In this document: one piece after another, positions 25,358 through 36,967 of the stretch
Layout of the letters: each line of letters starts with the position of its first letter
How positions within the stretch are numbered: position 1 is the stretch's first letter
Assembly: GCF_000165425.1 (NCBI RefSeq)
Contig: NW_001799041.1
Location: 7,089-71,088 of the forward strand
Reading direction: 5' to 3'
DNA: 64,000 bases
DNA from: Paramecium tetraurelia
Lineage: Eukaryota > Ciliophora > Oligohymenophorea > Peniculida > Parameciidae
Program-made: the position numbers and the translations under genes
The notes under the pieces: model-generated
Databases searched by the model: none
Told to the model about the DNA's origin: nothing
Seen by the model: only the letters and a program-made list of their open reading frames with translations

Positions 25358-26142
25358 AAGATTGTGATATTAATTAATTTTTAATAAATTATAATTAAAG
25401 GTTTATTCATAAATTCTAAAAACGTAGATATAACAAATTTAAGTGTTTTCCTGCATTATGTTGTAAAGGCGCTACTTGTAAAAGAATAGAGAAATGCAAC
25501 CTTTAATATTTTGAATCGAAATAATTGTATCAAGCTGCATTTGAAGATATTTTTGATCACTTATTTTTAAATCATTTAACCTTACATCCATTGTTTATTT
25601 TAAATTAGAAATAGGGAAAAAATAAATAAATATAAACTTAGTATTAACTAAAACTATAACAATTGAGAAATAAAGAAGTAGATTTTGAATAATACAGTTT
25701 TATAATAAAATATTCTTTAGAATGTAAATTCTTATGATCCTTAGAGTTAGAATTTTGAGAGTGGAGTCAGTCCTAGTAAGATTAATGCGTTTATGTAACC
25801 AAAAAATAGTGAAATTTTTTTCTCAGATTTCACAATTATATCTATTATTTTACATTATTTATATTTAATATTTAATAAACTAAAGTGTAAAATCTCAAAA
25901 TTCAACAACTTAAAATAAAGAAAAAGATGTGAAAATCAATTAATAACAAAAAGTACTAATTTAGATTAAAAAATACATACCAGAAATAAAATTGATTAAA
26001 TTAAACTTTAATTGAACAGTTGTTTGAAGCGAAATAAATTAAAAATAAAATAGATTCTTTGGAAATTTATTAATATATTAATGTGAGACATATTGTTTAA
26101 AATTAAGTATTAAAATGATTTAATATTATTGTAAATAATAAA
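25358..26142. other. Intergenic with unsupported ORFs
   Basis: 785 bp. A plus-strand frame overlapping the end of epsilon-tubulin runs to about 25737 and contains a Cys cluster (KCFPALCCKGATCKRIEKC), but it has no start codon. A minus-strand frame starting near 25583 is also open. Neither is supported well enough to call. The right end should hold the kelch gene promoter. Confidence 0.45.
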
Positions 26143-28206
26143 ATGGATTCTCAAAAGAGGAAGCGTCTAATAATTTAATATTCGTTAAAATTAAAAGAAC
26201 TCAAAGAAGGAAGAGATAGTTCTGAACAGAAAGCATAACGAGCTCATTAAAAATCTCGAGTACTCAAAACTGAGTCCTCTGTTTCATTAGTTAAATTACC
26301 ACAATAAATTCAAATGCCTCCCGTAGATGATATCATTTCTAAGGGGGAATGTAAATTAATTTTCTTACAAACTTAATCTGATGATACAGGATTTCGTACA
26401 TTTAATGAAATGATGAGGACCAATTCAAGTTGGCTTACCTAAGCAGATAAATTGGCGAATACTCTTAGTAGTCCAATGCAATTAAAGAACAGACTTCAAT
26501 TTAATCATACTCAAGCATTGAAGTTCAAGAACCGAATTGAATAAAAATGGAATATGACAGTCAAAGAAGTGGCTGATACTATAATACAAAAATAAGAATA
26601 AAAGGACCAATAAAAAATTAAATTAGTTCATTTAAAGATTAATCATTTTGATACTGACGAAATAGGACAATAGCAGGAGGAATGTCCAACACCTTCTCAA
26701 TCATAAGAAGTGATAACTGCAAATTTAAAGTTTTTTTGGTTTCACATATCAATATCAGATTGGAAACCACCTATTCGCGAAGGTTGTACAGTGACTTATA
26801 TCCAAAATTTGAATAAATGCATAATGTATGGTGGAATAGGAAATGATTTATTTAAGACTTTTGTAACTCTGAATACTCAGACATGGGTATGGAAGGATAT
26901 TGGACCTGGAGTAGGAGATGTCCCATTAGAGGGTAGATTCGGACATACCGCTACACTTTATAAGCAATAATTGATAATTTATGGAGGAGAGAAAAAATAC
27001 AACAGTGCAATGAAGATGAGAGAGTGTTATGGGGATGTTCGTATATTTACTCCAAGTGATAAAACCTGGATCTTGATTAAACCATACGGAGATGTAGTGG
27101 AAGGGCGACGCAATCATTGTGCAGAAGTAATTGGTAAATATTTCATTGTTTACGGTGGGATCAATTCATATGGTAAAATCTTGACAGATGTGGCAGGGCT
27201 TAATTTGGAAACATGTAAATGGTATTTATTAAACTATATTGCTAAGGACTTCATTTCAAATTGAGAATTCAGTTGGATTGGAAGGAGTTTCTGATGCAAC
27301 CTCTTTGGCCATGTTCAAAAGTGAAATTAAAATGGAAAACCCTTATTTCAGTTATGAATGGGTCAAAAAAAAGGGAAGGTCTTTCTTGCCCATTACAACT
27401 GAAGGCATTTATGTTTTCGGAGGGAGATTATAAAATGGAGAAGCAATTAATGACCTCAGAATTATCTAGTTTGGATTCAAACCGATTAAAATTACAAAAG
27501 TCAAGACAAAAGTAATCAATTATGTAATTAGGGATAACCACCATTAGCTCGATATTCTCATTCAATGAATTACTTTAGATAAACCAATGTCATCATTATC
27601 TATGGTGGCAGGAATGACTCAAAATAAGGAAATATCCTTAATGATATATTTGTATTGCAAATCCAATAATTCTCATGGTCTTAAGTTTAATAGATCTAAT
27701 AATTGTACTCATTCATATTTATTAGTAGAAAAAATGGCAAGTGCAGACATTCAAGTGTCTCCATTGATTCTAAAATACTTATTTTCGGAGGCTATGCTTA
27801 ACATGTGTTTGCCAATGCAGATATCCAATTATTGGAATTAGATTAGAATAAAGTGGCTAAAATGATTAAAGATAATAAAAGTAATAAAAATAGAGATGTT
27901 GTTATTCACAGTGATGAATTAGTTAATAACAACACTCTCAAAGTTTTTAAAACTGAATACTATAATGAGGCAGAAGACCCAGATCTTAAACAAAAGAAAA
28001 TCTAAGAAAATGAATTCCAAAGATTATGTTACAGCAATTTCAAAAGTTTCATGCCTCTGCCTCCACAAAATCATTCATCTTTGGTTACTGAATACAAAAA
28101 TAAGAGAGAATAAGCCAAATTAGAAATTCTCAAAAGCTAATTTAATGATGTAAGCAGAAGAAACAGTCGTAGAACAACTAGTGACTTCAAAATTATTGAA
28201 AAATGA
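26143..28206 (+). CDS. Kelch-repeat protein
   Basis: Spliced length is 665 residues. The first 200 residues are hydrophilic and helical. Residues about 205-545 form a kelch beta-propeller: repeats show IMYGGIGND, then GRFGHTATLY with LIIYGGEKKYN, RRNHCAEVIGKYFIVYGG, IYVFGGRLQ, ARYSHSMNYF with IIIYGGRND and CRHSSVSI with LIFGGYA. The last 120 residues are charged. Introns are 25 nt (27222-27246), 20 nt (27512-27531) and 21 nt (27705-27725); each is needed to keep the kelch repeats in frame. Kelch propellers bind proteins; no BTB or other catalytic domain is visible, so the role is open. Confidence 0.88.
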
Positions 28207-28252
28207 TTAGAAAAGAAATAATGAAATTTTATATTTTGTTTTAATTTAATTT

Positions 28253-29623
28253 ATGATCACCGTTCCCCAAGGTGAAAGATTAGAATGTTTCAGAATGGAT
28301 GGATAATTCGTAGGGACTCTTACATTAAATAACACTAAACCAAACAAGTACTTAATTAATTAAATCTAAGCTGTTGCGCCTTTAAAATAAGGACAAATAA
28401 CACATAAGATATTCAAGTAATGCCCCATATAGGATCTTTTACAGGGCAGTATTTTAAAGTTGTCGTTAAATGTCTAAAGTATTAATGTATAGATAGATCA
28501 TTTAATGTTAGCTAATGCAAAATTATAGGTTTTGATTGTGGATTTAACTGATTAAAATTTCAACAAATCCGACGTTAAGTCTCTAGCGTCTTATTTTGAT
28601 ACTTATTCTAACAGCTCATTTGTTTAAAAAATTAAAATAGAAATAATTACTATCGATCAAAATTAAATGACCAAATAATCAAATATCATTAATCAATCAA
28701 TCTCCTTAAGTAAGAATATAGAAGAAAGTATTTACCATTAACAAGAATTCACTTACGAGCAAAATGCTGTTCAAAGAAAAAATGAATAAATGAAATAATA
28801 GCAAAATAAAAATCCGATAACTAATTCTGACCCATTTTAAAGTGTTAGTAGAGTGTCTGCTTCTGAATAGAAATATCTTACATCTACTACATTTCAATAA
28901 ATTAAATAAACTCCATCTAAGCAATCATCAAATTCATAAAATAATCTGCCCCTTGACTATCTACCTCCAAAACCCTAATCTTATCCACATTAACCTTAAC
29001 AACCAAAATTGCATAATTACTAAGCATAAGATTTTGAGGAGGACCCATAAATCTAACGATTAAATCTCAGATTAAATTAATTATAAATAGAATTAAATAA
29101 ACAATAGGAAGAACTACAAAACAATGAAAAAGAAAAAACCTTACTGTTAAATTAGGAAATGGATTAAAATTAAGGATAAATATTTGTGAGTGTCCAGCAT
29201 ATATTTTTTTCAGCATTATTTTGTTTCTTAATAGGTTATGTGCCACAAATTGATTTTTTATTTTTTATAAAACTATAAAATTCCATTATTTCTTCATAAA
29301 TATGTAACATATAGTTAAGATTAAATATTACATATTCATAAAATATGCAAATAGTTTCAAGTTAAGCAACTGATAATATAAAACTGATTAATTAATTAAA
29401 ATTGTATTCCAAATAATAATATTCAATTAAGAATAATTTATAAGTAATAAAAAAATCTTTTTATTTCTAATTCAATGACAACAATTATAAAGAAAAATTT
29501 CTTTAGAAAGTTAGATCTAGAGTATTTGAATTAAGCTTTCATTATAAATGCCTATATTCATCGGATACAAGGATAGATAAAAAACATTTTATCTGAATTG
29601 ATTAAATTTAATTATTTCTAATG
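28253..29623 (+). CDS. VAP/MSP-like tail-anchored protein (C-terminus uncertain)
   Basis: The frame starts 46 bp after the kelch gene and is open for 456 codons without introns. Residues 1-125 resemble an MSP (VAP) domain: FVGTLTLNNTKPNKYLINQI, a following AVAPLKQGQITHKIF and a beta-rich LQGSILKLSLNVQS. A long Gln/Ser-rich linker, a short coiled coil (LRLNQLQIELNKQQEELQ) and a hydrophobic segment at about 316-341 (FFSALFCFLIGYV) follow the layout of VAP proteins, which sit in the ER membrane and hold FFAT-motif partners. After the anchor the frame stays open for 110 codons of intergenic-looking sequence, so the true end may be an unrecognised splice. The MSP call is by pattern only. Confidence 0.55.
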
Positions 29624-29641
29624 ACAAATATATATATATCT

Positions 29642-31312
29642 TCAATTTGATTTTTAATATTCCAACCAGGTTTATAATTCTTTCTTTGTATCTAGATACT
29701 CTTACGAATTAATATCAACAGCTCCTAAGATATCAGCTAATAGATTGTCCTCTGATGGAGAAGCAGCCTCTAATTTCTCTTTTAAGGCATTTTATTTAAA
29801 CAATTCTGGCTCATGCTTATAAATTGCTGCTATATTGCAATCCAAAGCATCATCAGCATTTGGATTTTAAAGCATCACTGAAACTGCATCAAGTACTTTT
29901 GTAGTTGTGAGTAAAGGACTCCATGAAGTATTTAAAACATCCAAGCAAAGTGATCCGCCTCTACTGACATTAGGATGATATAATTTAGTGATGAACTACA
30001 CTTTTGGAGGTCTGAAAGGATAATTTTAAGTGAAAACATAACTTAAAATGTATAATCCACCTTCATAAACTGTGCCTTTAGGACCATATAATAAGATCTT
30101 CCATGTTTTGATATCATCAGCAGTGGGATAACATTTAAAATTCAATTTATCACCCTATGCTGTAACATCTTGGAGTTCTTTTAAAATTCTTGCTGTGTTA
30201 TTTACACTCTAAGAGGTTGAGCTAGAATTTTAAGGGGCGCTTTCGATTTGTGATATTTTCTTTAAAATTTCTTCTTTTTTCATAACTGCAATTTTTTAGA
30301 CATCCATTGATACAACTTTCATTCCATCAGTATCAAAAGGTTTATCTTTCAATGAATTTAAATCTTGCAATTCTTTTGGATACTCTTTTTGTTCTCTATG
30401 GCTTATACTTAATATGCTTTCTATTTCAAATAAAGACATGCCTTCAGCCAAAGTTTAAGGACAATAGCATCTACCATTTGTTGCATGAGTCAAAGTTTTT
30501 AAACCAACACAATCATTATTTACAACAAAGGAATCTATTATAATTTAATTTTCAAATATTCTATTAACTAAACTTTAAGGATTTTCTTTTGATTAATTAT
30601 CGTCTCCATCAGTTAATGCAATTATTCTTAAGATAATATTTGGATATTTTTTCTTGATTTCTTTCAACTATTCAATTGCATAGGCTATTGCATCATAACA
30701 TTTAGTTCCACCTCTTGGGGATGCATCATCGACTAATTTTATGAAATTATTAAAATCGTTTGTGAAGTCACATTTATCTGTTATAAAGGATTCAAACCAT
30801 ACAAGTTTTACTATGTGATTAAATTCAAAAGCCAATGTTTTATCGGCAAAGGCAGAGAAAAACGCATTGACAGCTCCAATTCTAGATAGTTCCTCTTCTT
30901 TAAAATACATTCCGCCCATTGATCCTGAAATATCAAATAACACAACTATAGCTTCTACAGGATCATTATTTTGATTGAGATCTTACTATAATTATTCTTA
31001 TTATTCTTCTTAAGCTACTATTTGTTGTTATTATTACTGATTTACTATATTTTATTTTTATTCCTATTACACTACCTTTACTATATCATTTGTTTTCAGT
31101 AAATTTCCAATTGTTTCACTTTCATTTAAAATAAATCCTTCTTCATCTTAAAGCAAAACTTAATTCTCATCAATATTAATTCCATTCTCTAAAAAGTTCT
31201 TAAATATTTATTTTTTTAAGTCATTTATCTGTTTTTAAGGATCATCAATAATTAATTTTTGTTTTACTTCTCCAAAGGTAACTCTTAATATCAAATTTTA
31301 ATTTGAGTTCAT
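29642..31312 (-). CDS. Ubiquitin-like / von Willebrand A / E2 ubiquitin-conjugating fusion protein
   Basis: One uninterrupted, intronless frame of 556 residues. Residues about 5-85 look ubiquitin-like (LILRVTFGEVKQKLIIDD). After a Gln-rich linker, residues about 118-295 are a vWA domain with a full MIDAS: VVLFDISGSMGG (Asp126, Ser128, Ser130), a Thr in SPRGGTKCYDAI and an Asp in IIALTDGDDN. Residues 344-556 are an E2 fold: ILLYGPKGTVYEGGLY, NYPFRPPKVQFITKLYHPN and GGSLCLDVL with the catalytic Cys at about 456 and the HPN Asn at about 448, then a C-terminal extension. All catalytic residues are present. The three modules lie in one frame (31312 to 30283 is exactly 343 codons). It should load ubiquitin on Cys456; the vWA may recruit a substrate or ligase in a metal-dependent way (inference). 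Confidence 0.9.
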
Positions 31313-31779
31313 TCTTAGTTATTTTATATACTAGTAATTCTAATTGGCTTAAAAGTTTTAATGAAAAAATTCTAATGGGATCTGATTAATTCTGATAGTA
31401 ATATTGGGAAATAAAAAAAATATTAAAATTTTATAATTGAATAATACACTTTAATTCTTTTAATAGCATTATAATAATTTACTAAGTTAAAGATTAAATA
31501 ATCATTATTCTCATTTATAAGTTATCCATCATCTTTTGAAAACAATTTTCATTACTTTCTATACACTTTATTAGGGAGTCAGATTTGTTAATTATAATAA
31601 TTATATATATGAAATTTATAATTGATCAAGCAAGCTTGCTTAAATCTTCTTACATTTTAACCTATTTGTAAATTAAAGTGTTAAATAATTGAGATACCTC
31701 ATGTCTTAAATTATAAAATTGATAAATTAAATTAAATCATTTAGAAAAAGATTATATGTATAATTTTATAGATTATTCT
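31313..31779. other. Intergenic, no gene seen
   Basis: 467 bp of AT-rich DNA between two minus-strand genes. It must hold the promoter of the fusion E2 and the 3' end of the upstream gene. No supported frame. Confidence 0.6.
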
Positions 31780-32837
31780 TCATTTCAAATAATACTCATC
31801 ATTTTAAGTAAATATATCTTTGTGTTTTGATATATATTCCAAAGTCATCTCTTTGCAATAAAAGGCAGCTTGCTTAGATGTACAAAATGTATTTTTTGGA
31901 ACATATCCATTTTCTTTAGGTTAAAATTCAACTTCAAAAAACAATTAAAAATTCAATCTTTCAGAATTACTTAATCCGTGATCTATTATTCCATATGTAT
32001 GAGATACAATGCTTTTGATTTCATCTAATCCCACTTAACCTTAATCAACTTAAGAATTTGAAATTGTAATCATGCTAACATGATCAATTGTTTTGACTGA
32101 GTTAATAAAATCTTATGCTAATACAGGTTGAAACTCTGAAGGTATTCCAGGTTTACCTTTTGATTTGAGTTTGCTTAATTTTTTTAATCTTCTTAGCTTC
32201 AATTTTTAAATAGGTAATTTTATTTTAGGTTTTTTGTTTTCTTTTGAAATTTATTGCTTTTCTTGGAAGTTACACTTAGATTCTTCCTTTTTTATACTTG
32301 GTAATGTTTTCTAAGGTTATTAATTAGGTTCCTTAATTTGGAGACTATTAGTAGAAATTATTACAGGATTCTCTCTTACAATAGGTTGCTTTTCTTCTTA
32401 TGAAGACAAACTAATTTTTAAAGATTCGGAATCAGTAATTACAATACTTGGTACTTGCTTTGGGGGAGGAGAGATAGTTATTTACTTCAATTTTTTATTT
32501 TATAGTGGCTTTTAATTTTTACTAATTTTATGATTTTTTAGCTATTTTTATTTAGTTGTCTTTTTTTATTATTTTTGTGGGATTGGCTTTTCGTTGTGGT
32601 TAGGGGATGAACTTATTTGAATGACAAAGTCATCTAATCTAGTTTATTTCTAATTTAGATAAAATGAATTACTTTTGGTTTATTAGATAAAACATTCCAT
32701 TCAGATGACAATTTATTTCTAATCTATCGAAATGTTAACTTGGGATGAATTGATTTGCAAATATGCTTATTTCTCTCTATATAGTCTTCCTCAGATTAGT
32801 ATGAGGGTTGAGCTGAGATTGATCTTCTAGTTTTCAT
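31780..32837 (-). CDS. Hypothetical Lys/Ser-rich protein with globular C-terminus
   Basis: Spliced length is 344 residues with one 23-nt intron (32650-32672, GTA...TAG). The N-terminal two thirds are basic and low-complexity (KKTTKQKQLKNHKISKNQ). The last 120 residues look folded: FQPVLAQDFINSVKTIDHVS, then VGLDEIKSIVSHTYGIIDHG and EVEFQPKENGYVPKNTF. I do not recognise the domain. Nothing in the neighbours indicates a role. Confidence 0.72.
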
Positions 32838-33344
32838 TTTTATGATTAATTATTCTACTTATTTTTGAGTTCATAAATAGTTTTGAATAAGTAACATATA
32901 TGTGAGTATAAATATATTGAAGAAAAAGTTTAAAATAATGGAAATTATTAAAATGAGTTTAGAACTAAGTAAATATTCGCTTAATGGATCTGTGTTTGGC
33001 AATTCTGTCATACCCATGATTTGCATTTATTTTGTTCTTCTCTAAATATTTTTAAGAAAATCATGTTAAAGTAAAAAATAGAACCAAAATCTATTCACTA
33101 ATTTTATAAGGGATTGTTGAGTCTATTTCAAGTTTGTCTAATTTGAGATTTTTTGGAAATAGTAATAATTTTTGAATTAAATTTAAAAAAATGCTTCAAT
33201 GCTTAGATATCATTTACTCTAGTTAGATAATCTACTAGTTTTAAATCGTATTTCAAGATTCAAGTTGAAAGTCCGCAGAATCTAGTATAGATGAATATTA
33301 GTAATATTAATATAATATTAATAATAATATTTAATAATAAATTC
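32838..33344. other. Intergenic, divergent promoter region
   Basis: 507 bp between divergent starts (32837 minus, 33345 plus). AT-rich; no supported frame on either strand. Confidence 0.6.
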
Positions 33345-34959
33345 ATGTTGTTTGATCCTAAACAAGAGAATTTGCCATATACATTTGCCTTGATCAAACC
33401 CAGATACAACTCTTAAACCAAATGTGGTGTAGGAGGTTGTAAATAAAATTGAAGCAGCCGGATTAACTATAAAAAACTTTGTTTAAGTATAGTGTTTAAC
33501 AATTATCTATTGAGAGAACTCTACAGAGAAGAAGTACTGAATCTGTTTTTCAAATAATAAAAGTATATGGATGAAATTATGACATATATGTTATCAGGAG
33601 AATGTGTAATGTTTCTTTTATGCCATGAAACTGAAAATCCTATAATGGTGTGGAAAAAGATGATTGGAAATAAAGATCCAGCCGAGGCTAAAAAAGCAGA
33701 TCCACAATCCTTAAGAGCAACATATGGAACATCTATAATTAAAAATGAATTTCATGGTAGTGATGATCCATTTTCTGCTAACAAAGAAAGAGATATTTTT
33801 AAGTTCCCAATTCCTCAAAAAATACCTGATTTCAAGTTTGACAAAATGTTAGTGTCTTTAGAGACACTATTTAAATTTTTATATCCTCCTAACTTAGAAC
33901 ATTCAAATGCATTAGAAAGACTAGACATTTTTGCCATTTATGGTCCTTGTGTCAATTATCACAGTGTTGATCAATGTCTATGTAGGGAATGTGCAATCGT
34001 TGGAAAAGAGCATCTAGAAGGTGTAAGGGAATCACTTATAGCCACTGAACAAACAAAATTAGGAATTAAAATTCGACCCCAACCAACAACAGCTACTAAA
34101 ACATAACTGCCGTAAAGAGTTCAACTACCACCTATAAGATTATTGAAAGAGGAAGACATCAAATAAGTTTATTAGTAATTGTGTGAAAAGTGTCAATTTC
34201 ATTGTAATGGCTACGCACATTTACAAGGTGGAAGGAATATGCAGCATGTTATGACTGATTAAGAATTAAACACTTTAGCCAAGGAGATGAACAAATAGGA
34301 AATCTTGGAATTACTTTATAGTGAAAAGGGTAATGCTGCTAATGTCATGATTGAAACTATCGACCTTAATGAACCTAATCATTACACTAAGGAAATGATT
34401 GAATTATTGTTTCAGGAATTAGAAACTGACTACTATAATAGATTTAAATTTTATCATCTTTAGAATGTCATTTTAGAAGACAGAAGGATTAGAATGAATG
34501 CTTGGATGAGCATTCTAATAAATAAACCTATTCATAGATTCAAAAATCCTAAATTGGTATGTAAAGTACCACCTGAAATGAGAAAGAACCCTGAAAGCAT
34601 TCACTACACCATCAATAGAATCTTACCACTTAATCAAACATATAAGAAGAAAGACATTACTAAAATGCCTTTGGATTTCCCACCAAATATTGCAGATAAG
34701 GAAAAACTAAATCCAAATGAAGAGAAGCTAGCGTTGTTGAAGAAACTTCATAGAGACACACATCACATGGTTGAAATTTAAGATGCGAAGAAGGTTTTCA
34801 TATTTCTCATTCTTTTAGGTTGTTTCTAATGGTGTATACTTATTGCGTAAGTATAATGACGGAAGAAATGGTGATTGGGATAACTACTCATCACTTAAGG
34901 GCATGAATAGAGGTTCATATGTAAATTACGAAGAAAAAAAGAAAAAAGAAAAACTTTGA
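33345..34959 (+). CDS. NDK-domain protein, probably ciliary, with two frameshifts
   Basis: The first 150 residues follow a nucleoside diphosphate kinase-like domain: PYTFALIKP, VVNKIEAAGLTIKNF, LLRELYREE, MTYMLSGECVMFLL and SLRATYGTS, with later HGSDD as in NDK (H-G-S-D). The catalytic His of the usual NxxHGSD is therefore present. Two compensating shifts break this part: an extra C in AAACCC near 33401 and a missing base near 33490 (or an atypical 23-nt GTG...GAG intron that would remove about eight residues). The remaining 380 residues are intact but unrecognised, with CLCRECAIVGKEHLEGVRES and a conserved-looking tail. One clean 25-nt intron at 34794-34818. NDK modules with long C-terminal extensions occur in radial-spoke and axonemal proteins, so a ciliary role is inferred. 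Confidence 0.7.
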
Positions 34960-35138
34960 TTTGTTTCGTATGCATTATCGATTAAATTTATTATCATTTA
35001 AATTCTACTAGACTTTCAGAAAACAATATACAATATTAATAGAATTATTATTCAATATTATAGTCGTGACTATTAAATTCATAAATCGCGTGCATTAATT
35101 TTGAGATTGATAAGTTTATATTATATAAAATATTTTTA

Positions 35139-36872
35139 ATGGAGGTAACAATAGAATTACAAGGCCAATATTAAGTTGAGTCATTTGAAACTATTTTAAA
35201 TGAGAAATCTACACTTTTAAATATTGCAGAAATCATTTAAGAGGCTTAGTATTATGAGTAAATATTTTATCAAAATCTAGATAGTTTAACTTAAGTGAGT
35301 TATTCTGTTTGGAGGTAAAGGGCTAGAATAAATTTATAAGTGGAAGGTAAACATCAATTAAAGCATGTCTAATTTAATATAAGATTGACATAAGAGTGCT
35401 AACCTTCTATAGAGGACTGGATGGCTAGAAAAAAAGTTTGAATTCATTCATTTATTATAGTGAATAAAGGAGTGGTTCTCGATTAAAATATCAGAGTGGA
35501 ATCCAATACCAATCAAATCAACCAACAGGTTGCTTCGCCAGAAGAGGACATTTGGAAAGTTTAGAAAAATACTTAATAAGCAGGAGGAGTCATTATCGGA
35601 GGAGGGAATATTTCAGCATCACAACATTTAAAGAATTTGGAGAGGAATATTAATCAGCAAAATTAAAAAGTCAATTTTGATGCTCCAAATTAATTAGAAA
35701 CAGTATAATCTTATTCAAACTAACCTATAGTGTAATAAAATTCAATCATAAATTCTCAACCAAATTAAATCGGATAAGCATAAGTTAACTTATAATAAGG
35801 TACATATTTTGGAAAGAACTAACAATAATTTAATTAATAATAATCAGCCTAAGCCGTTAATTAGTTGAAAATTTAAGAATAATAAATTAGAGAACCATAA
35901 AATTAATATTAACCATCTAATATATCAAACTAAGGAGGGTATGAAATTGGTGGAGATGTAACATAAAGTCAATATATAAGATAATTACAACAAAATAGCT
36001 AATCAAATATTGAAAGATAACATTAATAACAAATTGATCCCTTGCTTACAATGTAATCAGCTCAATCGCAATAATCAAGTTCTATAAAAATAAAAGATAT
36101 GGTAGATATTTAATAGTCTCAATAATCTCAGAATACAAATCAAATAAGCTCAAAGATTGTTGTAAGATAATAAATTCAATAAACTTAATAAGACAATACA
36201 CAACCAGTTGATCATCTTTTATAAAGACAATAGCCGCAATAATAATAATAATATAATAATAACCAACCAACTGATCCTCATTCTTCAAATTAATAGCCAC
36301 ATTTAACACAATAAATTAATAATCAGCAATCTGACCTTTTTTCAAGATAATAGGTATATTCAACATAAAATACATAATCAATGAATAATCAATCAGTCGA
36401 TTCTTTTTCTTCAAGATAATAGGTAGAATAAGCATTATCAACATAATAAAACAGTAATCAGCAAATTAATCCTCTTTTTTAAAGACAATAGGCTCAATCA
36501 CTTTATTAAAACAACAACCAACCTTCTGATCATCTTTTCATAAGATAAACACAATAACAATAACAATAACAATAATAACTTAATCATCAATATGTTGAAT
36601 CTCAACTTACAAAATAGTATACGCAATAACCTTTAGAAAATAATATCCAACTAGATGAATCTCTTTTTTCAAGAAAAACAGTGTAATAAATATCATAAAC
36701 AAGTACCTCAAAAGACAATAAGACTAATATAAGTCTAAATCCTTAAGTACAACCCGAACAATCAATTCAGAAATTATATTAATTTTTATTACATATGAAT
36801 CCTTCTCAAGAGAAGAGTTTAATAGAGTTTTTGTAAGAAAAATAAATTTAATATAAATATACCTAAAACTGA
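35139..36872 (+). CDS. Gln-rich repeat protein with an interrupted frame
   Basis: The first 97 residues look globular (beta-rich, RARINLQVEGKHQLKHVQF, then SIEDWMARKK). A TGA follows in frame at 35439-35441. Removing a GT...TAG segment of 25 nt (35436-35460) while adding one A to the preceding A7 run would also join the two halves; so would read-through, or a CGA-to-TGA change. The rest (about 475 codons to TGA 36870-36872) is very Gln/Asn-rich with six to seven copies of a short motif around DxLFxRQQ at about 36199-36700, and ends with a short helix (SQEKSLIEFLQEKQIQ). Function unknown; a prion-like or condensate-forming scaffold is only a guess from composition. Confidence 0.65.
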
Positions 36873-36967
36873 ATTATATTAAATAATATTTTAATATAAA
36901 ATTTAAGAAAGAATTTTAATACCATTTAAATTTACTTCATTCTCATAAAAGAAAATATATAATTATA

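Noticed and set aside
25263-25737. CCCH-like zinc-finger gene overlapping epsilon-tubulin
   Set aside because: No start codon in any frame after the tubulin stop; Cys spacing is irregular.
36082-36309. Minus-strand ORF with a poly-Ile stretch
   Set aside because: Antisense of the poly-Gln/Asn coding tract.
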